From contig NZ_CP115484.1 in assembly GCF_027627475.1 (NCBI RefSeq), positions 3,766,001-3,830,000 on the forward strand: a stretch of 64,000 nucleotides of DNA, in the 5' to 3' direction. The notes beneath the pieces are model-generated. The model was not told the origin of the DNA. It saw nothing but the letters and a program-made list of their open reading frames with translations, and made no database searches. Source of the stretch: Paenibacillus sp. SYP-B4298 (lineage in GTDB: Bacteria > Bacillota > Bacilli > Paenibacillales > Paenibacillaceae). Shown piece after piece: positions 51,482 to 60,174 of the stretch (positions within the stretch are counted from its first letter, which is position 1; every line of letters starts with the position of its first letter). The translations under genes were made by a program, and so were the position numbers.

Positions 51482-51529
51482 GAACGGGCTGCCGCCAGCG
51501 GCTTCTAAACCGCTGGAGACAGCCCGTTC
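51482..51529. terminator. Bidirectional terminator
   Basis: GAACGGGCT pairs with AGCCCGTTC, enclosing a second pairing CCAGCGG / CCGCTGG. It lies between the convergent flavoprotein gene and the 113-residue gene. Confidence 0.75.
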
Positions 51530-51538
51530 TGGCAGTCA

Positions 51539-51880
51539 CTATACTTCGAGTACACCGTTGCTCCCGCTCTCTTCCTCCGTCATGACCCAATCCTCATTGA
51601 CCATATGTGCCGGGATCGAGATCGACACTTGATCCAGCTCATATGCGGTATCGTTCATTTCATAGGCATCGCCAGCCGTTCGCTCCAGCAGACGTCCGCC
51701 GTAGGACATAGCAATCTCCAACGCAGAGATCAGATCCCCGCTTTGCAGCGCCAACTGCACATGCCGCTCGCCCACCCGATCCGGCACATAGCCAAGCTCC
51801 CTGAGCATGCTCCAGGCAAGGCTCGCGCTATGCGGGTCAGAGAATTCAAATCCAATGCTACCCGATGGATGCAATGTCAT
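51539..51880 (-). CDS. Conserved-looking hypothetical protein, 113 residues
   Basis: A soluble acidic protein that I do not recognise. Alternating strands and helices (IGFEFSDPHSASLAWSMLREL, LALQSGDLISALEIAMSYGG) suggest a small alpha-beta fold, and the C-terminal 35 residues are acidic and probably flexible. It lies 33 bp after ecsB on the same strand and ends just before a bidirectional terminator, so it is probably the last gene of the ecsA-ecsB unit. The ribosome site is AGAGGAAGAGGGGATG-like just upstream of the ATG. Confidence 0.7.
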   Translation of the reverse strand: MTLHPSGSIGFEFSDPHSASLAWSMLRELGYVPDRVGERHVQLALQSGDLISALEIAMSYGGRLLERTAGDAYEMNDTAYELDQVSISIPAHMVNEDWVMTEEESGSNGVLEV

Positions 51881-51913
51881 CCCCTCTTCCTCTAATCATG
51901 AATAGCTATGAAT

Positions 51914-53164
51914 CTAGTCTGCCCGTTTTAACGCTGTTCTATTACTGCTATACCATATCAGCAGCACGATTGCCGGCAGCCATACTACAGCGGCACCGCC
52001 CAGCCCCATACCCGCCACAATAGACCAGACCAGGGTAGCAGGAGCAATCATCCAGAATCTGGAGAGCGCTCGTCCTCTTCTGAGTGCCTGCTCCTCCCAT
52101 TTGAACTGCTTCAGGAGCGGCTCCTCTGTCCAGACCTTCCAATGAAGCGACTGCCAGTACATGCCAAGCAGGATAAAACCCGGGACGACCAGGCAACGGA
52201 GCAGCGGCGGCAGCGCCAGCAATGCGAGGGAGGTTAAGCTGATAAACCCTACCCAAGTCCACAACTTGTCGCCGCTGCGAATAAATGCCTTTATCCGCAG
52301 CTCCGCCAGCACCGCCCCGCCGTCCTGCGACTTGAATAATCGCCCCGATCGTGGAAAGAACAATGGGCGCTTCATCTTGATCAGCGGCTTCCTGTTCTCT
52401 ACGACCTGGCTCATGAGCAGGCTTGTGCTGAACAAGCGGGCGCTACGCTCGGCCAGCATGTCAAGCTCGAAGCTGCCCCGGGAACGAAGGCGCGAGCGGA
52501 CAATAGCCGCTAGTAGAGTTACAACGACCGCCACGGCTCCTGCCAGCAACATCGGCTGGTACGCCAGGGCTGCAAGCGGCACAGCATAGATAGCTCCTAG
52601 CAGCGCCTGAACCATGAGTACGGCTAGCTTGCTCCGCCAGCCACGCCGTCCCTCCAGCCACTGACGCTGCGCCACCTTCACTAGCAGGGATACCAGCACC
52701 GTGTACAGCCAGCACCAGAGCAGCGATGCCGCCGACAGCTCCAGCACCCCTGTTAGGAACGGAAGCAGCAGTCCAAGCACTAGCGCATAGAGGATCGCAT
52801 CGATCAGAGCGGTGTAGACCATGCCCCAGCCTCTAAGCCTATTGATCCAGCCCGGACGTTGCAGCAAAAATAGCTTGTCAGCCTCCTCGACAAAGGTCCG
52901 CAACGGACTAAGCAGCATATACAAGAACAGCAGTACCGGCAACAGCGACCATGGAACCTGCAGCGACCAGGCTGGAGGCTCATCCAGCCATTCTATATAC
53001 AGCCCGCCACCGATGACCAGTGCGGGCACAATCAGGTACAGGCATACCGTCCAGTCCAGTGCTTGCTTCCATACCTTGTACTGCTCGGCATAGTACCGCC
53101 TCAGCCGCAGCAGAGACAGCCGATCTGGCGTCAGCATCTCCTGTCTTCCTCCTGCTCCTGCCAT
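51914..53164 (-). CDS. ecsB: ABC transporter permease EcsB-like
   Basis: Membrane protein of 416 residues with about ten helices in two groups and a long middle section (SFELDMLAERSARLFSTSLL) typical of EcsB. With EcsA it forms an ABC exporter that in Bacillus affects secretion, signal-peptide processing and intramembrane proteolysis. ATG 53164 overlaps the ecsA stop by one base (TGATG) and has GGAGG eight bases upstream inside ecsA. A GTG seven codons earlier is less likely. Followed by a small unknown gene. Confidence 0.88.
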   Translation of the reverse strand: MAGAGGRQEMLTPDRLSLLRLRRYYAEQYKVWKQALDWTVCLYLIVPALVIGGGLYIEWLDEPPAWSLQVPWSLLPVLLFLYMLLSPLRTFVEEADKLFLLQRPGWINRLRGWGMVYTALIDAILYALVLGLLLPFLTGVLELSAASLLWCWLYTVLVSLLVKVAQRQWLEGRRGWRSKLAVLMVQALLGAIYAVPLAALAYQPMLLAGAVAVVVTLLAAIVRSRLRSRGSFELDMLAERSARLFSTSLLMSQVVENRKPLIKMKRPLFFPRSGRLFKSQDGGAVLAELRIKAFIRSGDKLWTWVGFISLTSLALLALPPLLRCLVVPGFILLGMYWQSLHWKVWTEEPLLKQFKWEEQALRRGRALSRFWMIAPATLVWSIVAGMGLGGAAVVWLPAIVLLIWYSSNRTALKRAD

Positions 53165-53883
53165 CAGGTCAGCCTCCGAAAACACTCGAACAAACTCGCA
53201 TCGCTGCTGCTGCCTGCCTGTACACGCACCTCATCCAGTCCCCCCTGCGCGACGACCGTCCCGTCATTAATTAAGATGAACCCCTGACAGATCCGCTCCG
53301 CCGTATCCAGTACATGCGTGCACATCAGCACCCCGGCTCCTCTCACCCGTTCCGCCTCCAGCAGCTCCAGAAAATCCCCTGTCGCCCGCGGGTCCAGGCC
53401 AACGAATGGCTCGTCCACAATATAGACATCCGGCTCCAGCAGGAAGCCGATAATCAACATCAGCTTCTGCTGCATGCCTTTTGAGAATTTGACCGGATAA
53501 TGATGCCGCTCGCCGGACAGCCGGAAGCGTTCGAGCAGCTCCAGCGCTCGCTCCTCGAATTGCTCCTCACGCATTCCGTATGCGGAGGCCGCTAATCTCA
53601 GATGCTCCCACAGTGTAAAATATTCATACAACACCGGCTGCTCCGGCACATATGCATAGCGGCGGTTCGCGCCCCCCAACTCTATCTCGCCTTGGAGATA
53701 AGGCATCAAACCGAGGATCGACTTGATCGTTGTGCTCTTGCCCGCACCATTGGGCCCGATCAAGCCGATCAGCTCTCCGCTCTGCACCTGGAGCTGGACA
53801 TTGCGAATAACCGCCTTGCCCTGCTCATAGCCTGCCTCCCTAAGGTTCACCTTCAATACGTTGTTGTGCCTGGTTCTATCCAT
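53164..53883 (-). CDS. ecsA: ABC transporter ATP-binding protein EcsA-like
   Basis: ATPase subunit of 239 residues. Walker A is GLIGPNGAGKSTT, the signature FSKGMQQKLMLI, Walker B VYIVDEPFVGLDPRA, and the H-loop lies in MCTHVLDTAE. The KGMQQKL signature form and coupling to the EcsB-type permease support EcsA. AGGAGG precedes ATG 53883. First gene of a leftward three-gene unit. Confidence 0.92.
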   Translation of the reverse strand: MDRTRHNNVLKVNLREAGYEQGKAVIRNVQLQVQSGELIGLIGPNGAGKSTTIKSILGLMPYLQGEIELGGANRRYAYVPEQPVLYEYFTLWEHLRLAASAYGMREEQFEERALELLERFRLSGERHHYPVKFSKGMQQKLMLIIGFLLEPDVYIVDEPFVGLDPRATGDFLELLEAERVRGAGVLMCTHVLDTAERICQGFILINDGTVVAQGGLDEVRVQAGSSSDASLFECFRRLT

Positions 53884-54044
53884 GCTCCCCCTCCTTCTGC
53901 TGGTTCAACGTTAGGGTGGTCATTAAACGTCATACTGCTTATCCCGAGCTTGCTCCACCTTGCAGCCTGTTGATGTGGCCATGCTCAGGCTAACGGGTGT
54001 CCTCCAATGGAAGCAACGTACAACATGTTTCTGTTGTCTCATGG

Positions 54045-54073
54045 TTGTAAATTATTTCATAAAGTGATATCAT
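54045..54073 (+). promoter_or_regulatory. Sigma-A promoter of SPFH gene
   Basis: TTGTAA (54045-54050) and TATCAT (54068-54073) with 17 bases between, about 45 bases before the SPFH start codon. Confidence 0.55.
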
Positions 54074-54118
54074 ATTTATATTACAAGAATATCATCAATT
54101 ATGCAAAGGGGTGTTCAG

Positions 54119-54985
54119 ATGAAAGAACGTAAAGCATGGCAGATCACTGGATACGGAGCCATTATACTGATACTGATCTTGTGGGGTGCCGCTGCCGCTC
54201 TGTTGGGAGCCAATATCGACACATTGAATCCCGCCATTGTCGTGGCTGCTGCGCTGCTCATTGGCGCCGGCGCTCTCCTCTCCTCCGGTCTGACCATCAT
54301 CCAGCCTAATGAAGCGCAGATCGTCACTTTCTTCGGCAAATATATCGGGACGCTATCACAGGATGGCTTCTGGCTCACTGTCCCTCTATCCAGCCGTAAG
54401 AAAATATCGTTGAAGGTCCGCAACTTCAACAGCCATACCTTGAAGGTGAATGATGCCGAAGGGAACCCGATCGAGATTGCCGCAGTGGTCGTCTTCCGAG
54501 TCGAGGATACAGCAAGAGCCACGTTTGATGTGGATAATTACGAGCGGTTTGTTGAGATTCAGAGCGAGACGGCCATTCGTCACATCGCCGCCCACTATCC
54601 ATACGACCAATATTCGGAGGAAGTGAAGCTGACGCTTCGCGGCAACTCGGACGAGGTCGCTGCAGAGCTGCTGAACGAGCTGCAGCAACGACTCATTGTC
54701 GCAGGCGTCACGGTGCTGGAGACGAGGCTGACACATCTGGCCTACTCGCCGGAGATTGCCAGCGCGATGCTGCAGCGCCAGCAAGCGATGGCGATCGTAG
54801 CCGCCAGACAGAAGATTGTGGAGGGCGCAGTAACGATGGTTGACGCTGCGCTGCGCCAATTGAGGGACAAGGGCATTGATCTTGACGGCGAACGGCGTGC
54901 AGCCATGGTGAACAATCTGATGGTGGCTATCGTGTCCGAACGAGGCACCACGCCAGTCATCAATACCGGAACCTTGTACAACTAA
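54119..54985 (+). CDS. SPFH/Band-7 domain membrane protein
   Basis: A 288-residue protein with two N-terminal hydrophobic helices (about 6-30 and 37-57) and then an SPFH domain (TIIQPNEAQIVTFFGKYIG, VRNFNSHTLKVNDAEGNPI, VVFRVEDTARATFDVDNYE). The C-terminal coiled stretch is SAMLQRQQAMAIVAARQKIV. Members oligomerise in membrane microdomains and often stabilise protease or signalling complexes. ATG 54119 has AAAGGGG seven bases upstream; the earlier frame start at 54101 does not. A ribbon-helix-helix gene starts 15 bases after its stop, so the two are very probably co-translated partners. Confidence 0.9.
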   Translation: MKERKAWQITGYGAIILILILWGAAAALLGANIDTLNPAIVVAAALLIGAGALLSSGLTIIQPNEAQIVTFFGKYIGTLSQDGFWLTVPLSSRKKISLKVRNFNSHTLKVNDAEGNPIEIAAVVVFRVEDTARATFDVDNYERFVEIQSETAIRHIAAHYPYDQYSEEVKLTLRGNSDEVAAELLNELQQRLIVAGVTVLETRLTHLAYSPEIASAMLQRQQAMAIVAARQKIVEGAVTMVDAALRQLRDKGIDLDGERRAAMVNNLMVAIVSERGTTPVINTGTLYN

Positions 54986-54999
54986 CCGGACGTTGGTCA

Positions 55000-55185
55000 A
55001 TGGCTAAGGAAAAAAAAGCATTCGCTCTGCGTCTTGACCCCGAGCTGCACCGGGCTATAGAGCAATGGGCAGGAGACGAGTTCCGCAGCGTCAACGCGCA
55101 TATCGAGTTTCTGCTGCGCGAGGCCGCCCGCAAGGCGGGTCGGCTCAAGCAGCTCTATCCGCCCCCGCAGGAGGACAGCGAATAG
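55000..55185 (+). CDS. Arc-type ribbon-helix-helix protein
   Basis: A 61-residue protein. A basic N-terminus (MAKEKKAF) leads into the ribbon strand FALRLDPELH. Two helices, RAIEQWAGDEF and NAHIEFLLREAARKAG, complete an Arc/CopG fold, followed by a short Pro-rich tail. It could bind DNA, as Arc does, or act as an adaptor to the SPFH protein encoded just upstream. The ribosome site is weak (GGACGTTGG), consistent with coupling to the upstream gene. No toxin-like gene accompanies it, so an antitoxin role is not supported. Confidence 0.82.
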   Translation: MAKEKKAFALRLDPELHRAIEQWAGDEFRSVNAHIEFLLREAARKAGRLKQLYPPPQEDSE

Positions 55186-55562
55186 AACAGGAGACCGATC
55201 AGGTGTCTTCAGACAGCGCAGCACGATGCACCACAGATCGCCGCGAGGCATGGGGCTCCGAGGCGTCTGGCTCCACCAGATAATGCCCGATTGAAGCCAT
55301 ACTGCCGTAGATATCCAAGCGCTCATGGAGCCGCCACGTCTAGCCGATTCATTCAGATACAAAAAATGGGGATGTCCAGCCGTCAGCTTCCACTGACCTT
55401 CTGGACATCCCCTATTGTTGTACATAGCCAAGACTGTTACGTACCTGCTATGCAGCCATAGCGCCTTGCATTCCTGCTAACCAATCGTTATGCTGCGTGC
55501 CTATAGCATGAAGCTCCAGCCGGCTGGAAGACCACGGGATACTTCTGCTATGCGCTTGCAGA
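55186..55562. other. Intergenic region between RHH gene and xylB
   Basis: Contains the bidirectional terminator at 55368-55412 and otherwise no recognisable gene or motif. Confidence 0.6.
55368..55412. terminator. Terminator of xylAB (and SPFH-RHH unit)
   Basis: Perfect 12-bp stem GGGGATGTCCAG / CTGGACATCCCC. On the leftward strand six T follow, fitting xylB termination. On the other strand the tail TATTGTTG is weaker. Confidence 0.85.
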
Positions 55563-57059
55563 CTATTTCCTGAACGCGCTCAGCGCCTCGTTCAGCCCGC
55601 GCGTCTGTGTGTATACCTGCTGATAGATCGGGAACAGCTTCGCGTAGGTGTCGGCTGCCTCAGGCTGAGGCTCATACGCCGCTCCCTCCTTCACGAACTG
55701 AGCCGCGCAGGATTCGAGGCTGTCGAACCAGCCGCAGCCATAGGCTGCCAGCATCGCCGCCCCCATGCCCGGTCCTTGCTCATTCTCGAGGGCGACAACT
55801 GTAGCGCCGAAGATATCAGCCTGCATTTGCAGCCAGACCGGATTCTGCGCGCCTCCGCCGATGGAGATAATCTTGTCAATCTGTTTGCCTGCCTGGCGCA
55901 GCATGTCGACAGATTCATGCAATGAGAACGTAATGCCCTCCATCACTGCCCGCGCAAAATGATCGCGCTTATGCGACCCGTCCACCCCGATAAAGCTGCC
56001 GCGAATGACGGAATCCGCATGCGGTGTCCGCTCACCGACCAGATAAGGAGTGAAGAGCAGACCATTCGCACCTGGAGCAATATCGCCAACGCCTGCCAGC
56101 AGATCATTAAAGGATTCCCCGGCCGCGAACGTGTTGCGGAACCAGCTAAGCGAATAGCCAGCAGCCAGTGTCACGCCCATCGCGTAGTAGGCGTCCTCCT
56201 TGCCATGATTGAAGAAGTGAACCTTGCCTTCATAGTTCTTCTCCTTATCCTGTTCAGAGGACAGGATTACCCCCGATGTGCCGATGCTCGCCATCGTCAC
56301 GCCCTCCTGCAGAATACCTGCGCCGATTGCGCCACATGCATTGTCGGCGCCGCCGGCAAATACACGTGTAGAGGCCGGAAGTCCGGTACGCTCGGCAGCC
56401 TCTGGCACCAGTGTGCCGGTGCAGGCATGCGACTCTACCAGCGGCGGGCAGAGCGATTCATCCAGCGCAAAGGCTGCCAGCAGCTCGCTGCTCCAGCGTT
56501 TGCTGCCTACATCGAGCAGCAGCGTGCCCGCAGCGTCGGAGTAGTCCATATGAATCTCGCCCGTCAGACGGTAGCGCACATAATCCTTCGGCAGCACGAA
56601 GCATTGCCCCTTCGCGAACACCTCTGGCTCATGCTGGCGCACCCATAGCAGCTTGGGCAGCGTGAAGCCCTCAAGCGCCGGATTGCGGGCAATCTCCAGA
56701 TGGCGGGTTCCCAATGTCCGCTCGATCTCGCGGCATTGCTCGGTTGTGCGCGTGTCATTCCATAGAATAGCTGGACGCACAGGTACGTTAGAGTCATCCA
56801 GCAGCACTAGACCATGCATTTGCCCGGAGAAGCTGATGCCTTCAATCTGCTGCGCCTCGGCTCCAAGTCCAGCAGCCAGCTCAGCAATTGCAGCAATCGT
56901 ACCTTCCACCCAATCCTCCGGCCGTTGCTCGCTCCAGCCGGAATGCGGATGCTGCAGCTCGTAGGAGCGCGAAGCCTCCGCCTTCACATTTCCACTGCGG
57001 TCGACCAGCAGCGCCTTGACCGCGCTTGTCCCCAAGTCAATCCCAATTACATACGACAT
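55563..57059 (-). CDS. xylB: Xylulokinase
   Basis: FGGY-family sugar kinase of 498 residues phosphorylating D-xylulose for the pentose phosphate pathway. The N-terminal GIDLGTSAVKALLVD, the substrate segment SFSGQMHGLVLLDD, the FGGY signatures GGADNACGAIGAG and IISIGGGAQNPVWLQM, and the xylB-type length all fit. GAGGAG lies upstream of ATG 57059. It is the second gene after xylA, 151 bases away, with a stable hairpin between them. Confidence 0.95.
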   Translation of the reverse strand: MSYVIGIDLGTSAVKALLVDRSGNVKAEASRSYELQHPHSGWSEQRPEDWVEGTIAAIAELAAGLGAEAQQIEGISFSGQMHGLVLLDDSNVPVRPAILWNDTRTTEQCREIERTLGTRHLEIARNPALEGFTLPKLLWVRQHEPEVFAKGQCFVLPKDYVRYRLTGEIHMDYSDAAGTLLLDVGSKRWSSELLAAFALDESLCPPLVESHACTGTLVPEAAERTGLPASTRVFAGGADNACGAIGAGILQEGVTMASIGTSGVILSSEQDKEKNYEGKVHFFNHGKEDAYYAMGVTLAAGYSLSWFRNTFAAGESFNDLLAGVGDIAPGANGLLFTPYLVGERTPHADSVIRGSFIGVDGSHKRDHFARAVMEGITFSLHESVDMLRQAGKQIDKIISIGGGAQNPVWLQMQADIFGATVVALENEQGPGMGAAMLAAYGCGWFDSLESCAAQFVKEGAAYEPQPEAADTYAKLFPIYQQVYTQTRGLNEALSAFRK

Positions 57060-57106
57060 AGCCGACTACTCCTCTCATGTCCGCGATGGGCCTAGATTCG
57101 CCAACT

Positions 57107-57131
57107 GGGGCTGCTCCAAGCGAGCAGCCCC
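57107..57131 (-). other. Intercistronic hairpin between xylA and xylB
   Basis: Perfect 10-bp stem GGGGCTGCTC / GAGCAGCCCC with a 5-base loop and no T-tract. It is placed where it could shield the 3' end of the xylA message or lower xylB expression. Confidence 0.65.
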
Positions 57132-57210
57132 GGCGATGTATGTCAGCAGATGCTTGCCGCATCGTGCTGGTATATCCATTCAAATGTTGGTTCAAATAGC
57201 GATCTAATAA

Positions 57211-58524
57211 TTAAACACTATAGATGATTTCATTGATCATCAGCTTGATGCGCTCTTGACGACCGGATTCATTGACGATCGGATTATTTTGCAGCGCGTA
57301 CTCTTCCAGCGATTTCAATGTCGCTTTGCCCGACACCACGTCAGCGCCGATGCCTTCGGAGAAGGTGCGGTAGCGCTGGTTCAAGATGTTGTCGAAGAAC
57401 TTGCTCTCGACCATCTTCGCCGCTGCCTTCAATCCCCAAGCATAGGTGTCCATACCTGCGATATGACCCAGGAACAAATCATCGTCCTCGAACGAGCCAC
57501 GACGTACCTTCGCGTCGAAGTTGATGCCGCCGCGTCCGATACCGCCAGCGCGGATAATCTCATACATCGTCAGAGTCGTCGAGTACAGGTCGGTAGGGAA
57601 TTCATCGGTATCCCAGCCGATCAGCAGGTCGCCTTGGTTCGCATCCAGCGATCCCAGCATGCCGTTAATAGCAGCCACGCGGATCTCGTGCTCGAAGGTG
57701 TGACCAGCCAATGTCGCATGGTTCGCTTCCAGGTTAAGCTTGAAGTCGTTTTGCAGTCCGTATTTTTGCAGGAATGCAATCGTTGTTGCAGCATCAAAAT
57801 CATATTGGTGCTTGGTAGGCTCCTTCGGCTTAGGCTCGATCAGGAATTGGGCGTCGAAGCCGATCTCCTTCGCATAGGCAAGCGCCATCTTGTACAGGCG
57901 CGCCAGGTTATCCAGCTCCAGCGCCATATCTGTATTCAGCAGCGTCTCGTAGCCTTCGCGTCCGCCCCAGAATACGTAGTTTTCTGCGCCCAGCTCTTTG
58001 CCGACCTCAAGACCCTTCTTCACTTGTGCCGCAGCGTAAGCGTACACATCGGCATTCACTGTCGTACCTGCGCCATGTACAAAGCGCGGGTTGCTGAACA
58101 TATTCGCCGTGTTCCACAGCAGCTTAGCTCCGGTATCCTTCATGCCTTGCTTCAGCAGGCCAACGATCACATCAAGATTCGCGTTCGTCTCTTGCAGTGT
58201 AGCGCCCTCTGGTGCAATATCACGGTCATGGAAGCAGTAGTAAGGTACGCCCAGCTTCTCCATAAATTCAAAGTTCGCTTCGACGCGAGCTTTCGCTTTA
58301 TCCATCGGATCAAGGTTATCCCAAGCGCGGACAGCGGTTCCAACACCGAACGGATCGGAGCCGTTGGCTGTGAAGGTATGCCAGTATGCTACTGCAAAAC
58401 GCAGATGCTCCTCCATTGTTTTGCCAAGCACAACTTCCTTCGGATTATAATGTTTATAGGCCAGTGGATTGTCTGAGCCCTTGCCCTCATATTGAATCTT
58501 GCCAATGTTCTTAAAAAAAGTCAT
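57211..58524 (-). CDS. xylA: Xylose isomerase
   Basis: TIM-barrel isomerase of 437 residues converting D-xylose to D-xylulose. The family signatures are the catalytic His region [24 protein letters not shown] with metal-site residues, [18 protein letters not shown] and [17 protein letters not shown]. The length fits the class II, Bacillus-type enzyme. GAGGAGG lies upstream of ATG 58524. A sigma-A promoter overlapped by a xylO operator lies directly upstream. Confidence 0.97.
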   Translation of the reverse strand: MTFFKNIGKIQYEGKGSDNPLAYKHYNPKEVVLGKTMEEHLRFAVAYWHTFTANGSDPFGVGTAVRAWDNLDPMDKAKARVEANFEFMEKLGVPYYCFHDRDIAPEGATLQETNANLDVIVGLLKQGMKDTGAKLLWNTANMFSNPRFVHGAGTTVNADVYAYAAAQVKKGLEVGKELGAENYVFWGGREGYETLLNTDMALELDNLARLYKMALAYAKEIGFDAQFLIEPKPKEPTKHQYDFDAATTIAFLQKYGLQNDFKLNLEANHATLAGHTFEHEIRVAAINGMLGSLDANQGDLLIGWDTDEFPTDLYSTTLTMYEIIRAGGIGRGGINFDAKVRRGSFEDDDLFLGHIAGMDTYAWGLKAAAKMVESKFFDNILNQRYRTFSEGIGADVVSGKATLKSLEEYALQNNPIVNESGRQERIKLMINEIIYSV

Positions 58525-58581
58525 CGTCTCAATTCCTCCTCATCGTGAATATAAGCGTTGGCTTCATCACTTGCTGGCTCT

Positions 58582-58611
58582 ATTGTAACATCAATCGACT
58601 TAGTTTGTCTA
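58582..58611 (-). promoter_or_regulatory. xylA promoter
   Basis: On the leftward strand TAGACA (58606-58611) and TACAAT (58582-58587) with 18 bases between, about 55 bases before the xylA ATG. The -35 lies inside the xylO operator, so bound XylR would block it. Confidence 0.7.
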
Positions 58612-58624
58612 TTAAACAAACGAA
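58600..58624. promoter_or_regulatory. xylO operator upstream of xylA
   Basis: Half-sites TTAGTTTGT and ACAAACGAA are separated by seven bases, the geometry of Bacillus xylO (TTAGTTTGT-7-ACAAACTAA). Seventeen of 18 half-site bases match. Confidence 0.85.
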
Positions 58625-58752
58625 GATTATGCGAAAATATTTATAATTCGTGTCGATATGTGTTTTAATGAAATTAGCACGGTTCAGGCGGATGTGGCCG
58701 CCACCACTCTGTGAAATGTTAGTTGCTTGCGCCCCATTGCGGGATTTGTCTA

Positions 58753-58777
58753 TTTGTTTGTTTATTAAACGAACGAA
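58753..58777. promoter_or_regulatory. xylO operator upstream of xylR
   Basis: TTTGTTTGT and ACGAACGAA with a 7-base spacer; the right half ends in the same GAA as the first operator. A -10 element TATACT follows at 58789-58794, so the site covers the -35 of the xylR promoter and implies autoregulation. Confidence 0.75.
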
Positions 58778-58954
58778 GTATTTTGTGGTATACTACCTCT
58801 ACATAGGATACAGCGGCTTACATCAGCATGGGGTTCGCACCTCAGAGTTGATGGATAGAGAGCATTGTACATGAACACGTTGGATATAAATACTACAACT
58901 AAATTTCCATATAGCAATTATGTATTGCACAAGGACGGGGGCTTTATCAACACG

Positions 58955-60127
58955 ATGCGAAAACGAACCGGGGACACCGCACTTATCAAACAAATCAATA
59001 CTGCGCTTGTGCTGGATGCCGTTATCAAGCAGGCGCCGCTCTCCAGAGCAGCCATCTCCGAGCGGACAGGACTGAATAAGGCCACCGTGTCCAGCCTCGT
59101 TCAGGATCTGATGGACCGCCATCTGGTCATCGAGATCGGTACGGGGGAATCAAGCGGCGGACGCAAGCCCGTCATGCTGCTGTTCAACAGCACAGCCGGC
59201 TATGCCCTCGGCATTGATCTGGGTGTTAACTACATCCGCGGCGTACTGACCGATCTGGCAGGCGAGATTACGGCAGAGGCAGAGCGAACACTGGAATCGA
59301 CCGCGCTCGACGCTGTGCTGCCAGAGCTGTACAGTTGCATAGAGGAATTGACTGCCCTCGCTCCTGCCAGCGATTACGGCATTGTAGGCATCGGGCTGGG
59401 TGTGCCCGGCATCGTTGACGGGTCGGGAACGATGCTGCTGGCGCCCAATCTCGAATGGGAGCAGGTCGAGCTGGGCCGATTGCTGGAGGAGCGTTACCAG
59501 TTGCCAGTTATTATCGATAATGAGGCCAATGCCGGTGCCAAGGGCGAACAGCGCTACGGCGCGGGCCGCGGCATCGCTAACCAGATCTATGTCAGTGTAG
59601 GCATCGGGATCGGTACAGGCATCATTCTGAACAAGGAGTTGTACAAGGGGGCATCGGGCTTCTCTGGGGAGCTGGGACATCTCTCGATTGATCAGGCGGG
59701 ACGCCAGTGCCGCTGCGGCAACCGCGGCTGCTGGGAGCTGTATGCCTCGGAGAATGCACTGCTCGCTCAAGCGGCGGAGCTTGGATTAGGCTACACCCGC
59801 CTGTCAGCGCTCTTGCAGGCGGCGGATGAGGGTCATGAAGACGCCATCTCGCTGTTTGCGGGCATTGGCCGCTATCTCGGGATTGGCATCGCCAATATTA
59901 TGAACGTCTTCAATCCTGATGTTGTGCTCATCGGCAACCGGATAAGCCGCGCCCGCCGTTGGATCGAACCCTCGCTAACTGAAACCGTGAATAACCGGGC
60001 GTTGCCCTATCACCGCCGTAATGCGCGCATTTTATTTGCCGAGCTTGGCGAGCAGTCCGCCGTCCGCGGCGCAGCCTACTTCGCGATCAGTGCTTTCCTG
60101 CACAAAATAAAAGAAGGGGAACAATGA
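58955..60127 (+). CDS. xylR: Xylose operon repressor XylR (ROK family)
   Basis: ROK-family repressor of 390 residues. The N-terminal winged helix (LIKQINTALVLDAVIK, PLSRAAISERTGLNKATVSS) and SGGRKPVMLLFN segment match Bacillus XylR. The ROK domain has GIDLGVNYIRGVLTDL, IDNEANAGAKGEQRYG and the zinc-binding CRCGNRGCWELYASE. The frame extends upstream to 58865, but family proteins begin just before LIKQIN, so ATG 58955 is preferred; its ribosome site (GGGGG) is distant. It is divergent from xylAB with two xylO operators between, and is derepressed by xylose in relatives. Confidence 0.93.
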   Translation: MRKRTGDTALIKQINTALVLDAVIKQAPLSRAAISERTGLNKATVSSLVQDLMDRHLVIEIGTGESSGGRKPVMLLFNSTAGYALGIDLGVNYIRGVLTDLAGEITAEAERTLESTALDAVLPELYSCIEELTALAPASDYGIVGIGLGVPGIVDGSGTMLLAPNLEWEQVELGRLLEERYQLPVIIDNEANAGAKGEQRYGAGRGIANQIYVSVGIGIGTGIILNKELYKGASGFSGELGHLSIDQAGRQCRCGNRGCWELYASENALLAQAAELGLGYTRLSALLQAADEGHEDAISLFAGIGRYLGIGIANIMNVFNPDVVLIGNRISRARRWIEPSLTETVNNRALPYHRRNARILFAELGEQSAVRGAAYFAISAFLHKIKEGEQ

Positions 60128-60174
60128 TGGCCTGGCCATCGGGTTCCTCCTTCCATCTCTACAGCTTGCGAGAC

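Noticed and set aside
55000-55185. Antitoxin of a toxin-antitoxin module
   Set aside because: The ribbon-helix-helix protein has no toxin-like neighbour; the coupled gene is a SPFH protein.
57256-58476. Rightward open frame of 406 codons opposite xylA
   Set aside because: Antisense shadow of xylose isomerase with no ribosome site or family resemblance.
58540-58562. Catabolite-responsive element near xylA start
   Set aside because: The best match to TGWNANCGNTNWCA around ATATAAGCGTTGGC has three mismatches on either strand.
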